NCBI GenBank assembly: GCA_030998225.1 | Contig: JAPYXD010000608.1 | Location: 2,820,501 to 2,884,500 of the forward strand | From: Diplolepis rosae | Taxonomy: Eukaryota > Arthropoda > Insecta > Hymenoptera > Diplolepididae | Length of the DNA stretch: 64,000 nucleotides | Direction: 5' to 3' | Shown here: positions 10,149 through 21,300 of the stretch, piece after piece | Numbering within the stretch: position 1 is the first letter of the stretch | How the letters are laid out: the number at the start of each line of letters is the position of its first letter | Notes under the pieces: model-generated | What the model saw: the letters and a program-made list of their open reading frames with translations, nothing else | The model's database searches: none | What the model was told of the DNA's origin: nothing | Program-made: the position numbers and the translations under genes

Positions 10149-10842
10149 CGAGGTGTATCCAAAAAGTATCCGCACCGTGGCATCCTTCGAAGTAGTCCCT
10201 ATTTGATTCAACCACACGCTCCTAGTGGTGCTTCCACAGCTTAAAGCAGTCCTCGAACGCAGATTATGGAATGGCCTTCAGCTCGCGCGTCGCATTACTC
10301 TGAATCGTCTCGATGTCGTCGAACCGCTTTCCTTTGAGCGCCATTTTCAATTTTGGGAACATCCAAAAGTCGCAGGGAGCTATGTCGGGACTACGGGGGC
10401 TTGCGAAGCTGTACAATCTTGTGTTTCGCCAAAAATTGCTGCACAAGGTTCGATGAATACGCTGGCTCGTTATAGTGGTGAAGAAGCCAGTCACCGCACA
10501 CACGCGAGTCATTTCTAAAATCTTGTTCAAAATTTCCCAAACAGTAGTTTTCGGTATTCCGAGATCATTTTCTAGTTCACGTACAGTCAATCGACGATCA
10601 CTTTCAATCGCAAAGCGCACACGCTCAATGTTTTCCGGTGTTGTTGTCAACGAAGGTCGGACAGAACGAGAGTCACTGTCAACAGATGTGCGGCCATTTT
10701 TAAACCGCCTGTACCACTCCTTTATCTGTGTTATGCCCATACTTTCGTCCACAAAGGCCTTCTGTATCATTTCAATCATCTCCGTACAACTCTTGTCGAG
10801 ATTGAAGCAAAAACTTGACTTGACACAAGTCGGATACTTTTA
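10149..10842 (-). mobile_element. Internally deleted irritans-type mariner
   Basis: The left end has TA then CGAGGTGTATCCAAAAAGTA, the typical terminal repeat. At the right end only the inner half (AAAAGTATCCG on the minus strand) remains, merging into an ATAATA tract. The minus frame (10779-10264) keeps the DNA-binding half: IKEWYRRFKNGRTSVDSDSR, PENIERVRFAIESDRRLTVR and LGIPKTTVWEIL. It then jumps to the C-terminal end DIAPCDFWMFPKLKMALKGK, RFDDIETIQ. The central catalytic region is deleted and the junction is frame-shifted (GDWLLHHYNEPAYSSNL in another frame). It cannot make a transposase. Confidence 0.88.
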
Positions 10843-10945
10843 TAATTATTATTATTTATAATAATATATAATATTAATATAATAATAATAATATAATAAT
10901 AAGATATAATAATATTATTTATAATAATTATTACATTATAATTCA
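10843..10945. repeat. ATAATA-type simple repeat
   Basis: Degenerate (ATAAT)n / (ATT)n run directly at the eroded right end of the mariner copy. Confidence 0.8.
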
Positions 10946-11929
10946 AATAAATATTGAAAAATAATAAGGTTGAGTAAAATCAATTAAATTTAAAAAAGAT
11001 ATTTTCGTAATAACAATTTATATTTTATAGTAATTAATTAATAATTAACTCACACACTCGAGTTGCCTGCTTCTATGCTGCAAAATGCTTCCGTAGAAGA
11101 GAAGCACACTTGAACGCAGTCTTCTTTCGCAGTTTTAGAATTTTCACTGTTTTCAAACTCTACAATATTTTTGTCATTCGATATCATTTTTAATTCCAAA
11201 ACTCTTATGCAAATGTAAGCAAACGTATTTTAATTTAACTATTATAAACAGCAATTATGGTGCTTGACAACTTATACAATACAAATTGTTTAAAGCAGTT
11301 AAAGGTTTTTATGGTGACTAAAAACATAATTATAAATGTGAAATTTTATATTCGAACTGAAAAGCGGAAAGGACCGAGATGGCACAGCAAGCAACGGACA
11401 TAATAGTTTAGAATTAGAATTGTACACGGATAAAAATTTACGAAAAAAATTATCATACTTGCCGGGAATCCCAAGACAAACGTTAAAAGTATCCTTAATT
11501 CACAGTCGCTTTTATTATTTTCACTTAACTTTGAGAATTTATGCTACTCTTCCCTAAGACAATTTTAAGTCGAGGTTATATTTAGGAGCATTTTTATTGA
11601 ATCTCAAAAATACTAGAGCTTTCCGTTTATTCTACTCCACGCTTCAATCTAGATTTGAATAAACCGTGAGTCGCAATAAATTAGGTAAATTCTTATTGAC
11701 TGGGCATATCAAAAAGTCGATGACAATCAAAGTTTTGATAACTAATTCTTTCCGTGCAGTAGCGTTAACTTTGATCTATTGGTATCAATTTAATAACTTC
11801 CTATTGAAATAAACTGTAATTGTGTTTCGTATTTTTATAATTAGTTTCGATTATTTAATATAATAACGTGGAATATCAGTACATTAAAAATGTAACACTT
11901 GTTTGAAATTAGAAAATGTTCATGTGTGC
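10946..11929. other. Unassigned noncoding stretch
   Basis: AT-rich sequence with no open frame over 60 codons and no recognised repeat. Confidence 0.3.
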
Positions 11930-12187
11930 TTAAGTTAGGGGCCTGCTTTAGAAGGCGGAAATTCACCGGTTTTTGCGAAGCGTTTTTGTAAGGGAAATTA
12001 ATAATTTGACCAAACACAGCTTTGGAGATATTTTCTTATATATTTGAAGTTCGAAAAAAATTTTGTGTGACATGCAGCAACGCATTATAAGCCGAGTTAT
12101 CGGGAATCTCGTAGAGCGCCCCGCCGTTGAAGTACCTCAACTGCGTACAAGATACTGTTCGCAATTTTATCTGAAACAATAGTAGAT

Positions 12188-12313
12188 TGTGTACCAAGGG
12201 CGGCATGGTGGCGATTGTGACAAGTGCGAAGTGTACCCGCCCGAGCTTAGCAAGGGCGGTATTCACACGAGTAACATCGCCACATCGCCACCATGTCGCT
12301 CGAGGTATACACG
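12188..12313. repeat. Short hairpin element 1
   Basis: GTGTACCAAGGGCGGCATGG at the left pairs with CCATGTCGCTCGAGGTATAC at the right, with further pairing of GTGTACCCGCCC and GGGCGGTATTCACAC in the middle. The stem is nearly continuous over the 126 bp. No coding content. Confidence 0.65.
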
Positions 12314-12531
12314 ACGTTTTGTGTCCAAATTGGTGGAAAAAGTCGCGTTGCGTGCGAGTGCGTAGTTAGCCGCGGGCATTCAAGTTTCGGGCTGTATGAA
12401 AATTTTTCCCGTTGAAGCGGGCGGTATGAACATTTTCGCCCGATTGTGACGCCGAGGCGCAATTGGCTGCATGCCGCTCTACGCGCAAGCATGCAATGCG
12501 ACTTTTTCCGCCCGTTTGGACACAATAGTAT
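12314..12531. repeat. Short hairpin element 2
   Basis: TTGTGTCCAAATTGGTGGAA on the left and TTCCGCCCGTTTGGACACAA on the right form arms of about 45 bp. The loop contains two similar 30-bp units (gggctgtatgaaaattt and gggcggtatgaacattt). It begins where hairpin 1 ends. Confidence 0.65.
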
Positions 12532-12993
12532 ATTACGTGCCTAGGCGCACAATGAGGGTTATCGCGTGACGAGCATTGTCGCGAGTCTCGTAATTTCCCG
12601 AATTGTGTGCATTGGCACGTATTCTGTTTTATGTGACTTCGGTGCGTATACGAGTTTTTATGCGTACACTCGAATCTAATCTAGTATTCATCATGATTAT
12701 CGTCCATTTCATTTGATATTGCGCGACTAGTTCTGGCCATTTTGATTTTCTCGATCTTGTGTAGTAGTAGCGCATTGTAATAGACGCATGCGCAGTTCAA
12801 ATGTACAAGGCTTTGCCAGTAAGGTGCTAACGCTGTACGGAGAAGAAGAATAAGAAGGAGATTGTGCTCCGTTGCATGGCTATAGGCGCATGCGCACTTC
12901 AATTTTTACATTTCATTTCTCTGTAGCGCAATATAATACATTGCGCTACTGTTAACTGCAGCGAAAAAACGAGTTTGTGCGCCGGTGTCACAT
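12524..12993 (-). repeat. Dispersed repeat, copy 2 (see 3945-4520)
   Basis: Matches copy 1 from AATAGTATATTACGTGCC to GCCGGTGTCACATAAA, lacking the extra 70 bp. The minus-strand ATG at 12737 opens MARTSRAISNEMDDNHDEY and then a stop. Copy 1 opens a similar start of about 40 codons. Conservation of the start codon and its upstream context in both copies suggests a formerly used first exon. Confidence 0.6.
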
Positions 12994-13011
12994 AAAAAAT
13001 ATTGCAGATCG

Positions 13012-13284
13012 TTATTGTTCGTATAGTTTTCTTCTACTTGAACCAACAAAATCTGAAAAAATCTGAAGATAATACTCAACTATTCCTGCTCCATATAGTA
13101 GTCCTTCAGCTTCCTTACAGTACTCATTTTGGTGCAATTGTTCGAGTCTACGTGCTTTTCGAGCCTCTTTGCTCGATAAGGACGCGCATCTATTCTCCCT
13201 CTCGATCCGTTGATTGTCGACGTTATCAGCGAACATTTTGCATTGCTGCCCGTTTTTCAGCTGAAGCTGCTGCAATGTAGTCAA
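13012..13284 (-). CDS. Unrecognised 90-residue reading frame
   Basis: The product is hydrophilic and charge-rich, with Q-rich LQQLQLKNGQQ at the start, KEARKARRLEQLHQNEYCKE in the middle and a hydrophobic YGAGIVEYYLQIF near the end. The composition is unlike random AT-rich translation, so it may be a piece of a transposon protein downstream of the repeat at 12524-12993. No family was recognised and no start signal was identified. Low confidence as a gene. Confidence 0.25.
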   Translation of the reverse strand: MTTLQQLQLKNGQQCKMFADNVDNQRIERENRCASLSSKEARKARRLEQLHQNEYCKEAEGLLYGAGIVEYYLQIFSDFVGSSRRKLYEQ

Positions 13285-13416
13285 AATGGCAGAATAGCAT
13301 TTTGCGTGTTTGCGAAAAAACCTGTCGCAAATTCAATTAACCTGTAGCAATGAGTCGGGGTAACAATGATATTGTCGGTGCTTGCCGTTGACAACTTTTT
13401 AGCACTGCTACTTGTA

Positions 13417-13594
13417 CACTGAAAAAAAAATTTATCCAACAAAACTTTTTTTGTTGTCCTGACAAAATATTTTGTTGTCACAACAAAACATTTTGTTTGA
13501 GTAACAAAATGTTTTGTTGGCACAACAAAAGAATTTTGTTAGCTAAATACTAACAAAATATTTTTGTTGATTTGACAAAACTGTTTTCTCAGTG
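13417..13594. mobile_element. TA-flanked MITE with CACTGAGAAA-type ends
   Basis: TA dinucleotides at 13415 and 13595 flank ends CACTGAAAAAAA and TTTCTCAGTG. The interior is a string of imperfect inverted and direct TTTTGTTG / CAACAAAA units. It is a Tc1/mariner-type MITE by ends and target site. Confidence 0.75.
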
Positions 13595-14103
13595 TATTCG
13601 CCTCCTCCTCGTCGGTTGGTTTTGCAGAGTGTTGATTGCCGTGAAATGACCGTTTACAAGGCCTAGAAGCACGGTACCAGTCCGATTTTTCGTGTTTTGG
13701 ATAACTTTTTATGATTCTTGTGAGCTTTAGTAGCCAAGAGTCAGAACGAAACTAAACTGAACGAAAAATATAATAAGACATTTGAACTGCGACGAAAGAG
13801 ATTATAAATCAATGTTTCTTTACTCTACAAACTCTAAATCCCGTTTTCAAAACAAGAACAAAGCATCGCTCCCGAGCAAAAGAAGACGGTCGTTGGTAGG
13901 AGGAGCGCCCAATGGGAACAAGCGCGCGCTAGGGCTTGGCGCGCACATTTGCCCGACCTGCCGCTACATTCGGCCTTGTATCTCCTTAAATACTTCGAAT
14001 TGGCCTCTAAAACTTTGTGGGCATATTCTTGAATATATTTACGGTTGATTTATGGGGAAAATTTTTTTTCGATTTTTTGGACCCTATAAAGCAGACCCCT
14101 GCC

Positions 14104-14839
14104 TTAAGGCCCAAAATACTTTCATTCGTACCTGCGTGAATAAGTAGGTAGTGGAACGAGTCTTGCGACTCATAGCTTACTGAACTCTCGAGTGATTCCC
14201 AAGGTTGAATAAACGAAAAGGTCTAACATTTTATCATTGTATAAGAGATTGATTTTTTATTATTATACTACGAGTAATAACAGCTACTTATAGAAATCTG
14301 CATGCTTTCATCCTTTACTCTACATGTCTGAATTTTATCGAATTGAGATTCATTCTTGAACACTTGGCATGTCACAAATAATTACAATGATACTAAATAA
14401 TTTCTAACTTGTCTACATGTCCCAACTTTAATCGGAAGTTGAATAAAATGCTAAAAACCTGGCGACGCGCAGCAAAAAATGAATCGTTCATTCTCGGTTT
14501 TTCATATATGTTATTTGTTTCAGGATGTCGTTCAAGCGCTTTCGTCGTTTTCTAATTGGTATTGTAGACCCGATCCAAGTCTTTCTATCTCTTGCTAACA
14601 CCGCCTCGTGGTCGTGTATATGCGTGTTTCCATATAACTCTCGATAGAATTATCAGATTGGATTAAAATTTGGAATACATCTAGAGAGCCAGAAATAAAA
14701 AACGAATACGTTAACTAGCCACATCCGACCAAAATTGTAAAAATAAGGGCATTCTTTGTGCGTGATTTCGACTAGAACGTATCGTTCTATGTACAAGTGT
14801 AGTATTAGGTTTATATATGTAAGGTTCTATGTCAAGTGT
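14104..14839. other. Noncoding with a dispersed repeat
   Basis: Around 14630-14690 the text (actctcgatagaattatcag) recurs at the very end of the window (63957-64000), so it belongs to a dispersed repeat family. The rest is unassigned. Confidence 0.4.
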
Positions 14840-14894
14840 ATTTGTGATGAAAAATATGATTGGTTGCGACTGACTGGTGTGTATGCACGGTAAC

Positions 14895-14970
14895 GCTCGC
14901 CATTGGTTGAGTTCGAAATTTTTGCCACTTGCCTACATTATCGGAGGATCATTAGTCGCGTATAACAAAT
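14895..14970 (-). repeat. SINE tail fragment
   Basis: The stretch gaaatttttgccacttgcc, acattatcggaggatcatta, gtcgcgtat matches the 3' part of the tRNA-derived SINE at 33384-33720. Only the tail is present. Confidence 0.6.
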
Positions 14971-15645
14971 AATTTTTCAAATCGAAATTCATAACATTTG
15001 GTGCTTAAAATACTAATTTGCCTTCTACATTTTTTGAAGACTGTTATGACTAAATTGAATTTTGATGTCATTATGTGAATAAATGTAATGAAACCTCGGC
15101 TTTTCCCATTTTAAAACGATATTATAACTGAATTTTCATTCATTTTTATCATTTACTGTAACGAAAAGTCTCTCAGTGCACGGACTCATCATCGATCGTG
15201 GAATCGATCATTTTTGCTGTTTCGCGCCAGGGACCCACAGTTGTATTTCTCGCGCGGGTATCAAACAAAGTAATATTTGTTTAATTATTTCAAAAACTAA
15301 GAGAATTAAATAATTTCCAATAGGACTTGTAATGTGCGTGCTTTAATTTCCTATTGGCATATGTAATTGAATGTATTAAAGTTTTAGATGGAAAGAAACT
15401 TTTTAAGAGCTAACTGAAACGACGGCGTTTCACCCGTATCTCCCTTTGATCACTAGATATTCAATTCAATTAAACTTATTTACTTGAATTAACCCAACAA
15501 TTTTTTTTAAATGTTAGACTTCGACATTATTTAGTAAAATAAAATCTAAAAATACAAAATTCAAAATGCTAATTTGTTTAAAAAAAAGTTTTTGATGCAA
15601 ATCTTCTATTTCTAAAATTTATTTGATTATTTATCAATTTTTTAG
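14971..15645 (+). other. Intronic sequence upstream of the p23 last exon
   Basis: Noncoding, ending in a polypyrimidine-type acceptor (TTATCAATTTTTTAG) at 15631-15645. No upstream p23 exon (CS domain, DFNKW region) was recognised anywhere between position 1 and here. The preceding intron is therefore either over 15 kb, or the exon lies outside the window. Confidence 0.5.
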
Positions 15646-15771
15646 ATGATGCGCCAAATGGGTGGTCTAGGAGGAACTGGTGATAGTAAACCAAATTTCG
15701 ATGACCTGGACATGGGAGATGACGTCGATGGAGCGGATAGTGACGATGAAGAGATGCCTGACCTGGAATGA
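15646..15771 (+). CDS. p23 / prostaglandin E synthase 3-like co-chaperone, last coding exon
   Basis: A splice acceptor TTTTTTAG is followed by 41 codons and TGA: MMRQMGGLGGTGDSKPNFDD, then LDMGDDVDGADSDDEEMPDL and E. This is the acidic C-terminal tail of p23 (sba1/PTGES3/CG16817 family), which ends in DSDDE.MPDLE in animals. p23 binds the ATP-bound N-terminal dimer of Hsp90 in the cytosol and stabilises client complexes; the tail contributes chaperone activity. The exon begins on a codon boundary. The CS-domain exons are not in view. The 3' UTR follows, with AATAAA at 15944. The frame is intact, so this is probably a live gene rather than a fragment. Confidence 0.88.
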   Translation: MMRQMGGLGGTGDSKPNFDDLDMGDDVDGADSDDEEMPDLE

Positions 15772-16361
15772 AGATATTCTATGTCTTAATTCAATTCAAC
15801 CTTTTGGAACAAATTACAAATTGAACTTACTAAATAGCGATGGCCGTTGTACCGTTTAAATCTCAAAAATTGTAACTTAATATGCAGAATTGAGTTCTGC
15901 AATTTATAATGAAAGATGAAGTACACAGTTCTGCTACGAGCAAAATAAATTATTTAAGACTGCGATGTTATACAGAAAGCGGGAACAGATCAACAATCAG
16001 ATAACAGACACAGTTTTAAACGTTCCAGAAATCCTTAGTCTTTTATAAATTAATGGATTTGGAACTAAGTTATAGTGGACATGCTTTTTTAAATGAGAAA
16101 ACAAATATACGAAACATTAAAAATGAAGTTATTCAACTTAAAACTCCAAAATTTAATTTATTTGGATCCTTTATCTAATTATATTCAATCTAGTAAAGAA
16201 CACAGATAGATGCCTTCTTTCCGATCACTTATGTTTATAATTTTTCCTGTATTTTTGTATGCACATAACCTATCTGAAAGAAAGCTAATGGATGATCCCG
16301 TGAATAACGCACAATTCAAAGTCTCTAAAGCTTAAAGAAAAATGTGTTTCGCTTTTAAATA
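15772..16361 (+). other. p23 3' UTR and flank
   Basis: AT-rich sequence with an AATAAA polyadenylation signal at 15944-15949 about 175 bases after the stop. Further downstream, to the mariner at 16364, nothing else was recognised. Confidence 0.5.
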
Positions 16362-16363
16362 TA

Positions 16364-17276
16364 CCAGGTCTAGAAGTATGAAACCGGAATTTTGTTGCAA
16401 AAGTTATACGTCTGTTGCATGAAAATGATCAAAAATATTGTATTCAAAGTAATCTTCATTGCTATTTACACATTGTTATCCGGAAGGTGATGAATGCCAC
16501 GCCAATAAAACTATTCGTCTTTTAAATCAAAACAGTTATCCAGCCATTCTCGTACATTTTCGTACGAAGTGAAGCGTTGTTCAGTGAGAGCGTGGCCTAG
16601 TGATGCGAACAGATGGTAATCCGACGGAGCCAAGTCTGGAGAATAAGCGGCATGCGCCAGTATTTCCCAACTGAACGTCTCGATCGTTTCCTTGACCCGT
16701 TTCGCTGTGTGTGATGGGGCATTATCGTGAAGAAAAATGACTTTGTGTTGCCTTCTTCGATAATCTGGTCGTTTTTCTTGCAATGCTCGATTTAAATCGA
16801 TCATTTGCTGTTGGTAGCGATTCGTGTTGACAGTTTCACCAGGTCTTAGCAGCTCATAATAGATAAAACCTTTCTGATCCCACCAAACGCACTTTTATGG
16901 TGGTTTTCCACGATCTTCGTTTCTTACATCAAAATTACCACTTTTGAATTTTTTAAACCACTTGAAACACTGTGTTTTGCCAAGAGCATGTTCACCGTAA
17001 GCTTCGACAAGCATTCGATGCGATTCTGCAGCAGTTTTCTTCAAGTGATAACAAAAAACCAGTGCTGTCCGCAAATCGTAGTTCGTAGGCACAAAACTCA
17101 ATATGTTGATGCTTGTAGTAAATACACTGGTATATCAAACTTAGGTTGTTATCTACTGAAAATCTTTCTCAGCTGCTAGAGGGAGAAGGTGGCGCTGCAG
17201 AAGCGGTCGTAGGGTCCCTAAACTGATGGCAAGCACCATCAATAGGGAAATTCCGGATTCATACTTCTAGACCTGG
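16364..17276 (-). mobile_element. Mariner, internally deleted, with both terminal repeats (913 bp)
   Basis: TA at 16362 and 17277 flanks inverted ends CCAGGTCTAGAAGTATGAAA and TTCATACTTCTAGACCTGG. The minus strand has the N-terminal paired-like domain (MSFVPTNYDLRTALVFCYHL ... HALGKTQCFKWFKKFKSGNF). After RGKPP it jumps through a stop to KCVWWDQKGFIYYELL and the catalytic half (HKVIFLHDNAPSHTAKRVKE, AAYSPDLAPSDYHLFASLGH). About 130 residues with the first catalytic aspartate are deleted. It is a nonautonomous copy with intact ends. Confidence 0.9.
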
Positions 17277-17278
17277 TA

Positions 17279-17886
17279 GTAGTAAATTCCATGCCTATAA
17301 ATAACGACCACTATTTACGGTTTTTTTTAACATCTTTTTTTTGCAGCTAGTTCAAACTGTCATGGTCTGACGTGTCCCTGGTTTAGTTTCCAAAACCAAA
17401 GTTGATTTCTATATTAAAAACAAATAGATAATTTTATCACTTTTTATGTCTTTATATTGTCCATTTTGTTATTTTTAAGAAAATGGAAAGTTTGATCTTC
17501 ACGAAATATTTAATTTACTTTTTAATCCTTTTTAAATGCTTCCACCAGATTTGTGCGTTACGGTCTGGCAGTATTTCTTCGCTTCTAACTTTCATTAATT
17601 TTTATCTTGCTAGGAGCCATCTCACTAATTGTGTGATATCTTTTATAGACAATTACACTTAACTGACTATTATATCTATGAATTTGGGGATTGTTACGAT
17701 ATGAAATTTTCACTTGATATTCAAGACCCTTCTGGTAACGCTAATAAGGATAAAAAAATTACTAATCAACGTTTACTTTTAGTGATATTTAATGTTTAAT
17801 TCTCATTCAAGGATACGCAAGTATTGAAAAATTCAAAAATTCTTGAAATAAGTGGTTAGTGAGAAAATAATGTTAAAGTAATAATA
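17279..17886. other. Unassigned noncoding stretch
   Basis: AT-rich, no recognised coding or repeat content between two mariner copies. Confidence 0.3.
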
Positions 17887-17888
17887 TA

Positions 17889-19026
17889 TTGGCGTGGCAA
17901 AAAAGTCATTTCGTTTTTTTTCATGATTTTCAAAGCAAGTTTATTAATACAAATAACAAACATTAATCAATTATGTATTGAAAATTTTATTTGATGACCC
18001 TTTGCCATATTTCAGCCAGCTTCATAATTTCGCTTTCGTAGAAAGTTTGGTTCTTAGAGACAAGAAACTGAATCAACTCATTTTTGACAGCCTCATTTGA
18101 ATCGAATGTTTTTTCATTCAAATGGTTTTGAAGTGAACGGAATAAATGATAATCGGATAGTGCAAGGTCAGGACTATACGGTGGATGAGGCATCACTTCC
18201 CAGCCTAACTCTAATAATTTTTTGCGAGTGATCAAAGATGTATGTGATCTTGCGTTATCTTGATGAAAGATGACGCCTTTACGAGTTGTCAGTTCTGGTC
18301 GCTTTTCCTTGATTTTTTTGTCCAATTTAATCAGCAGGCGACAGTAGACATTCGAATTGATAGTTTGGTTCCTTGGAAGCAGCTCAAAATAAACAATACC
18401 TTTGAAATCCCACCAAACACTCAGCATAACCTTTTTTTTATGAATATCGGCTTTTGATGTCAATTGTGCAGGCTCATCTCTCTTGCTGTATGATCTTTTT
18501 CGCACGACGTTAGCGTAAACAACCCATTTTCATCGTCCATTATGATTCGCTTTAAAAATGGATCGGTTTTGTTACGTTTCAGCAGTGAATCGCAAATGGA
18601 AATTCGTTTGGTGAGTTGAATTTCATTCAATTTATGAAGAACCCAAATATCAAGCTTATTAACGTAACCAAGTTGTTTTAAATGTCTTTCAATGCATGTA
18701 TGTGATATGTTAAGTTTCTCTGCGATCTCTCGTGTCGTACTACGCCGGTTATTTTCTACCATTGCTTTTATTTTGTCGTCGTCAACTTCAGTTGGGCGTC
18801 CAGAGCGTGTTGTATCTTTAAGGTCAAAATCTCCGGAACGAAAACGAGCAAACCAATTCTAGCACTGGCGTTCTGTTAATGATTTTTCACCATAAACATC
18901 ATACAACATTTTCCAAGCTTGCACTGCGTTTTCACCTTTTCGGAAATAATAAAGTAAAATGTAACGAAAATGACCGCCTGGAATCTCCATTTCAAATCAA
19001 TACAAAACAATAAATAAACAAAAAAC
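17889..19026 (-). mobile_element. Mariner with nearly full transposase gene, 5' end lost
   Basis: The left end has TA then TTGGCGTGGCAAAAAAGTCA. On the minus strand the frame starts at 18990 (MEIPGGHFRYILLYYF), passes a stop replacing W or another residue at C*NWFARF, and continues through TRSGRPTEVDDDKIKA and STTREIAEKLNISHTCIERH to the first catalytic block MDDEN. There, at about 18526-18531, a one-base loss shifts the frame. The second part runs VVRKRSYSKRDEPAQLTSKA, MLSVWWDFKGIVYFELLPRN, VIFHQDNARSHTSLITRKKL, and PPYSPDLALSDYHLFRSLQN to the end near 17992. The right terminal repeat is missing because the element is joined head-to-head to another mariner at about 19026. Confidence 0.9.
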
Positions 19027-19620
19027 ATGGTTCCACCACTATACTCCGGAATCACGTGAAGAGTCAAACCAGTGGGTTAAACCTGGTGAAAGTACACCAA
19101 AGCGCCCAAAAACGCAAGAATCATGGAGTAAGCTTCATCAACTAGCTTGAAATAGGAAAGATGATTACTGGAGCATATAATTCTGTATTATTGAATCTAT
19201 TGGTTGACGAAACCAGGAAGAAACGGCCACATTCGATGAATAAGAAAAAAATATATTTTCATGATTACATTGCACCATCTCATACATCGAACATTACACT
19301 GGTAAAAAAGCATGTATTGAGATTCGAATCGCTTCCGCAACCACCGTTTTCTCCAGACCTGGATCCCAGTGACTATTATCTGTTCCCAAACTTCGAGAGA
19401 TGGTAGTGTGATAGTCGTTTTGAGACGAACGAAGAGGTTGAATGGGAAACCGAAGGGTATTTTAAGGGGTTTGACAAATCTTATTATTTGGAAGGCATAG
19501 AAAAGCTGGAAGATCGTTGGACCCGTATCGAGCTAACGGGAGAGTACATTGAGAAATAAAACCGATTTCTGCCAAAAAAATTAATTTTTGTGCAATTTAT
19601 CACGTTAATATCAAATACCC
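19027..19620 (+). mobile_element. Mariner, 3' half only
   Basis: Starts abruptly inside the transposase at FHHYTPESREESNQWVKPGE, STPKRPKTQ. Then come frame-shifted pieces with the catalytic second half (KKIYFHDYIAPSHTSN, PPFSPDLDPSDYYLFPNFER). The end AATTTATCACGTTAATATCA at 19597 followed by TA is a mariner terminal repeat. The D-to-Y type change in HDYIAPSH and several stops make it dead. It belongs to a different mariner lineage from its neighbour at 17889. Confidence 0.85.
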
Positions 19621-19622
19621 TA

Positions 19623-21060
19623 GTAGATGAAGCGGCTTCTGGTAAGTCACATCAGAATCAAAACCAGTGGAATTTGTATCTTTAAAACAGTTATGTCGAT
19701 GTCAAATACTAGTGTAAATCAAAACACCTAATGGCAGTAAACAGTAGATTCAGGATCCAGGTAGGTACTCAGCGCGATAATAACATATCAGTGTTGGATG
19801 TTATGAATGTGAAAACGAGTCACCTTGATATATAACTATTCGAGAACCGACCGGTAATAGTTCATTAATTAAGACCAAAGTCATGAACTTTGAGAAATCC
19901 GCTTTCGGGTATCAAAATTCTTAATGATGCCACGAAACAAATTAGACTATTTGTTTGAGAATGGTAACAAATTGCTAACACTTAATGCGCAGAAACGTAA
20001 TAAAAAGTGAAGGATGGGAAATAAAATTTATTCACATATAATTTATTAAAATCGATAGTAGGCTAATTTAGTAAGAACTAGGATGATAAGTCTGTTTAAG
20101 CACAATGTTGTAAATTGTCAAAAATATAAATGAGATGCAGTGTGTCCAGAATTGACACGCGGACGTTACGCACACAACGCCAACAGCAGTACGTACGTGA
20201 GAATGGTTGCGCGCGTCGTTGTTCAACAGTTTCTATGAATACTCCATACTGAGATGCACTTAATTTATTAGAAAGTTCCGCATTAGGTTTGTATTAAGTT
20301 TAATGAGGTGGCGAGAAAAACATAAATTGTATTAACTTCTGTTTGTTATAACTTCAACGATACTGAAACGTGGTATGCGTACCGCGTCACACAGGCGCAC
20401 GTAGAACGCGTCAAAGTGTTGAGCCGACATCCAATGATCACTCGCGTATTACTTGCAATCACACTAAAATATGCAGTGATTTTACTATAACCACGAAAAG
20501 TTAGTACGATCAGGGACTAGCGGGCCGGGAAATCGAGAAAAACCCGGGAATTTGATTTAGGACCGGGGAATTCTTTTATTGTATCAAAAAATCGACTTTT
20601 TATAGAATCTAATTTTTTCCTCTTTAAGAGTGTTGGATAAAACCTCTAAAATTAAAATTCAATAATTTCATTTTACTTAAAAAACATTAAGGGATTACAC
20701 CGCTGTGGTCGCTTTAAAAAATCGAATTCTTTTTTTGTTCGTAAAGTACTCTCTATATATACAAAAATGATATGTCGTTAGTTACAAATCGATATCGAAA
20801 ATGAAAGGGCAATTTTCGATATGTAGAAGTATAGGCGCGCATTAGCTCGCTAACATTCTCGAAACTGCATTTTCGAAGTCGGTGGGCACTCTAGCTTTGC
20901 AAATTTTCAATCAATCGACTTAAATCTTTTTAAATGGAATCATTAGATGCTTATCTAGTGAAGTACGTAGGATTTTTTTTTTAAATTGATAATTGCATTT
21001 TTTATGCAACTTTAAGTATTTATAAGTATTTTTTCAAAATAAAAAATCATTTCCTAGTTT
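19623..21060. other. Unassigned noncoding stretch
   Basis: AT-rich with no coding signal. At 20520-20575 there is a small repetitive GC patch (gggccgggaaatcgag, aacccgggaatttg, ggaccggggaattc) of a kind common as a dispersed insect repeat. Confidence 0.3.
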
Positions 21061-21079
21061 AATAGTTGTATAAAGCATG

Positions 21080-21300
21080 AAATTTTGTTTCAAAATTTTA
21101 AAAATGATAGAGAACATAGAAATCGACGTAGATAGACTACTTTTGGCTTCAAAAATGATAAAAAGTTCGAATTTACCAAAATATATCGGATTTTTCTTTC
21201 ATTATCAAACTCAAAAGTAGTTTATTTACATCCGTTTTATCTACTTTACCATTTCCTAAATTGCTACTTTTCTCAAGTATCACATGCCTTTAAGTTCCTT
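21080..21300. repeat. Hairpin MITE family A, copy 1
   Basis: GACGTAGATAGACTACTTTT on the left pairs with AAAAGTAGTTTATTTACATC on the right around a short loop with ttaccaaaatatatcgga. Other copies lie at 30735-30905, about 39690-39800 (half) and 49280-49530. Confidence 0.65.

Larger units (their letters stand above)
11934..14103. mobile_element. TTAA-flanked element with GTTAGGGGCCTGCTTTA ends, 2170 bp
   Basis: TTAA occurs at 11930-11933 and 14104-14107. The ends GTTAGGGGCCTGCTTTAG and TATAAAGCAGACCCCTGCC form an inverted repeat with about three mismatches in 18. Behind the termini there is further weak inverted similarity (aagtatttgaag type motifs). The interior is a patchwork: two hairpins (12188-12531), a dispersed repeat (12524-12993), an unrecognised frame (13284-13012) and a TA-flanked MITE (13417-13594). 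No transposase was recognised. Classification as piggyBac-type rests on the TTAA flanks. Confidence 0.6.
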
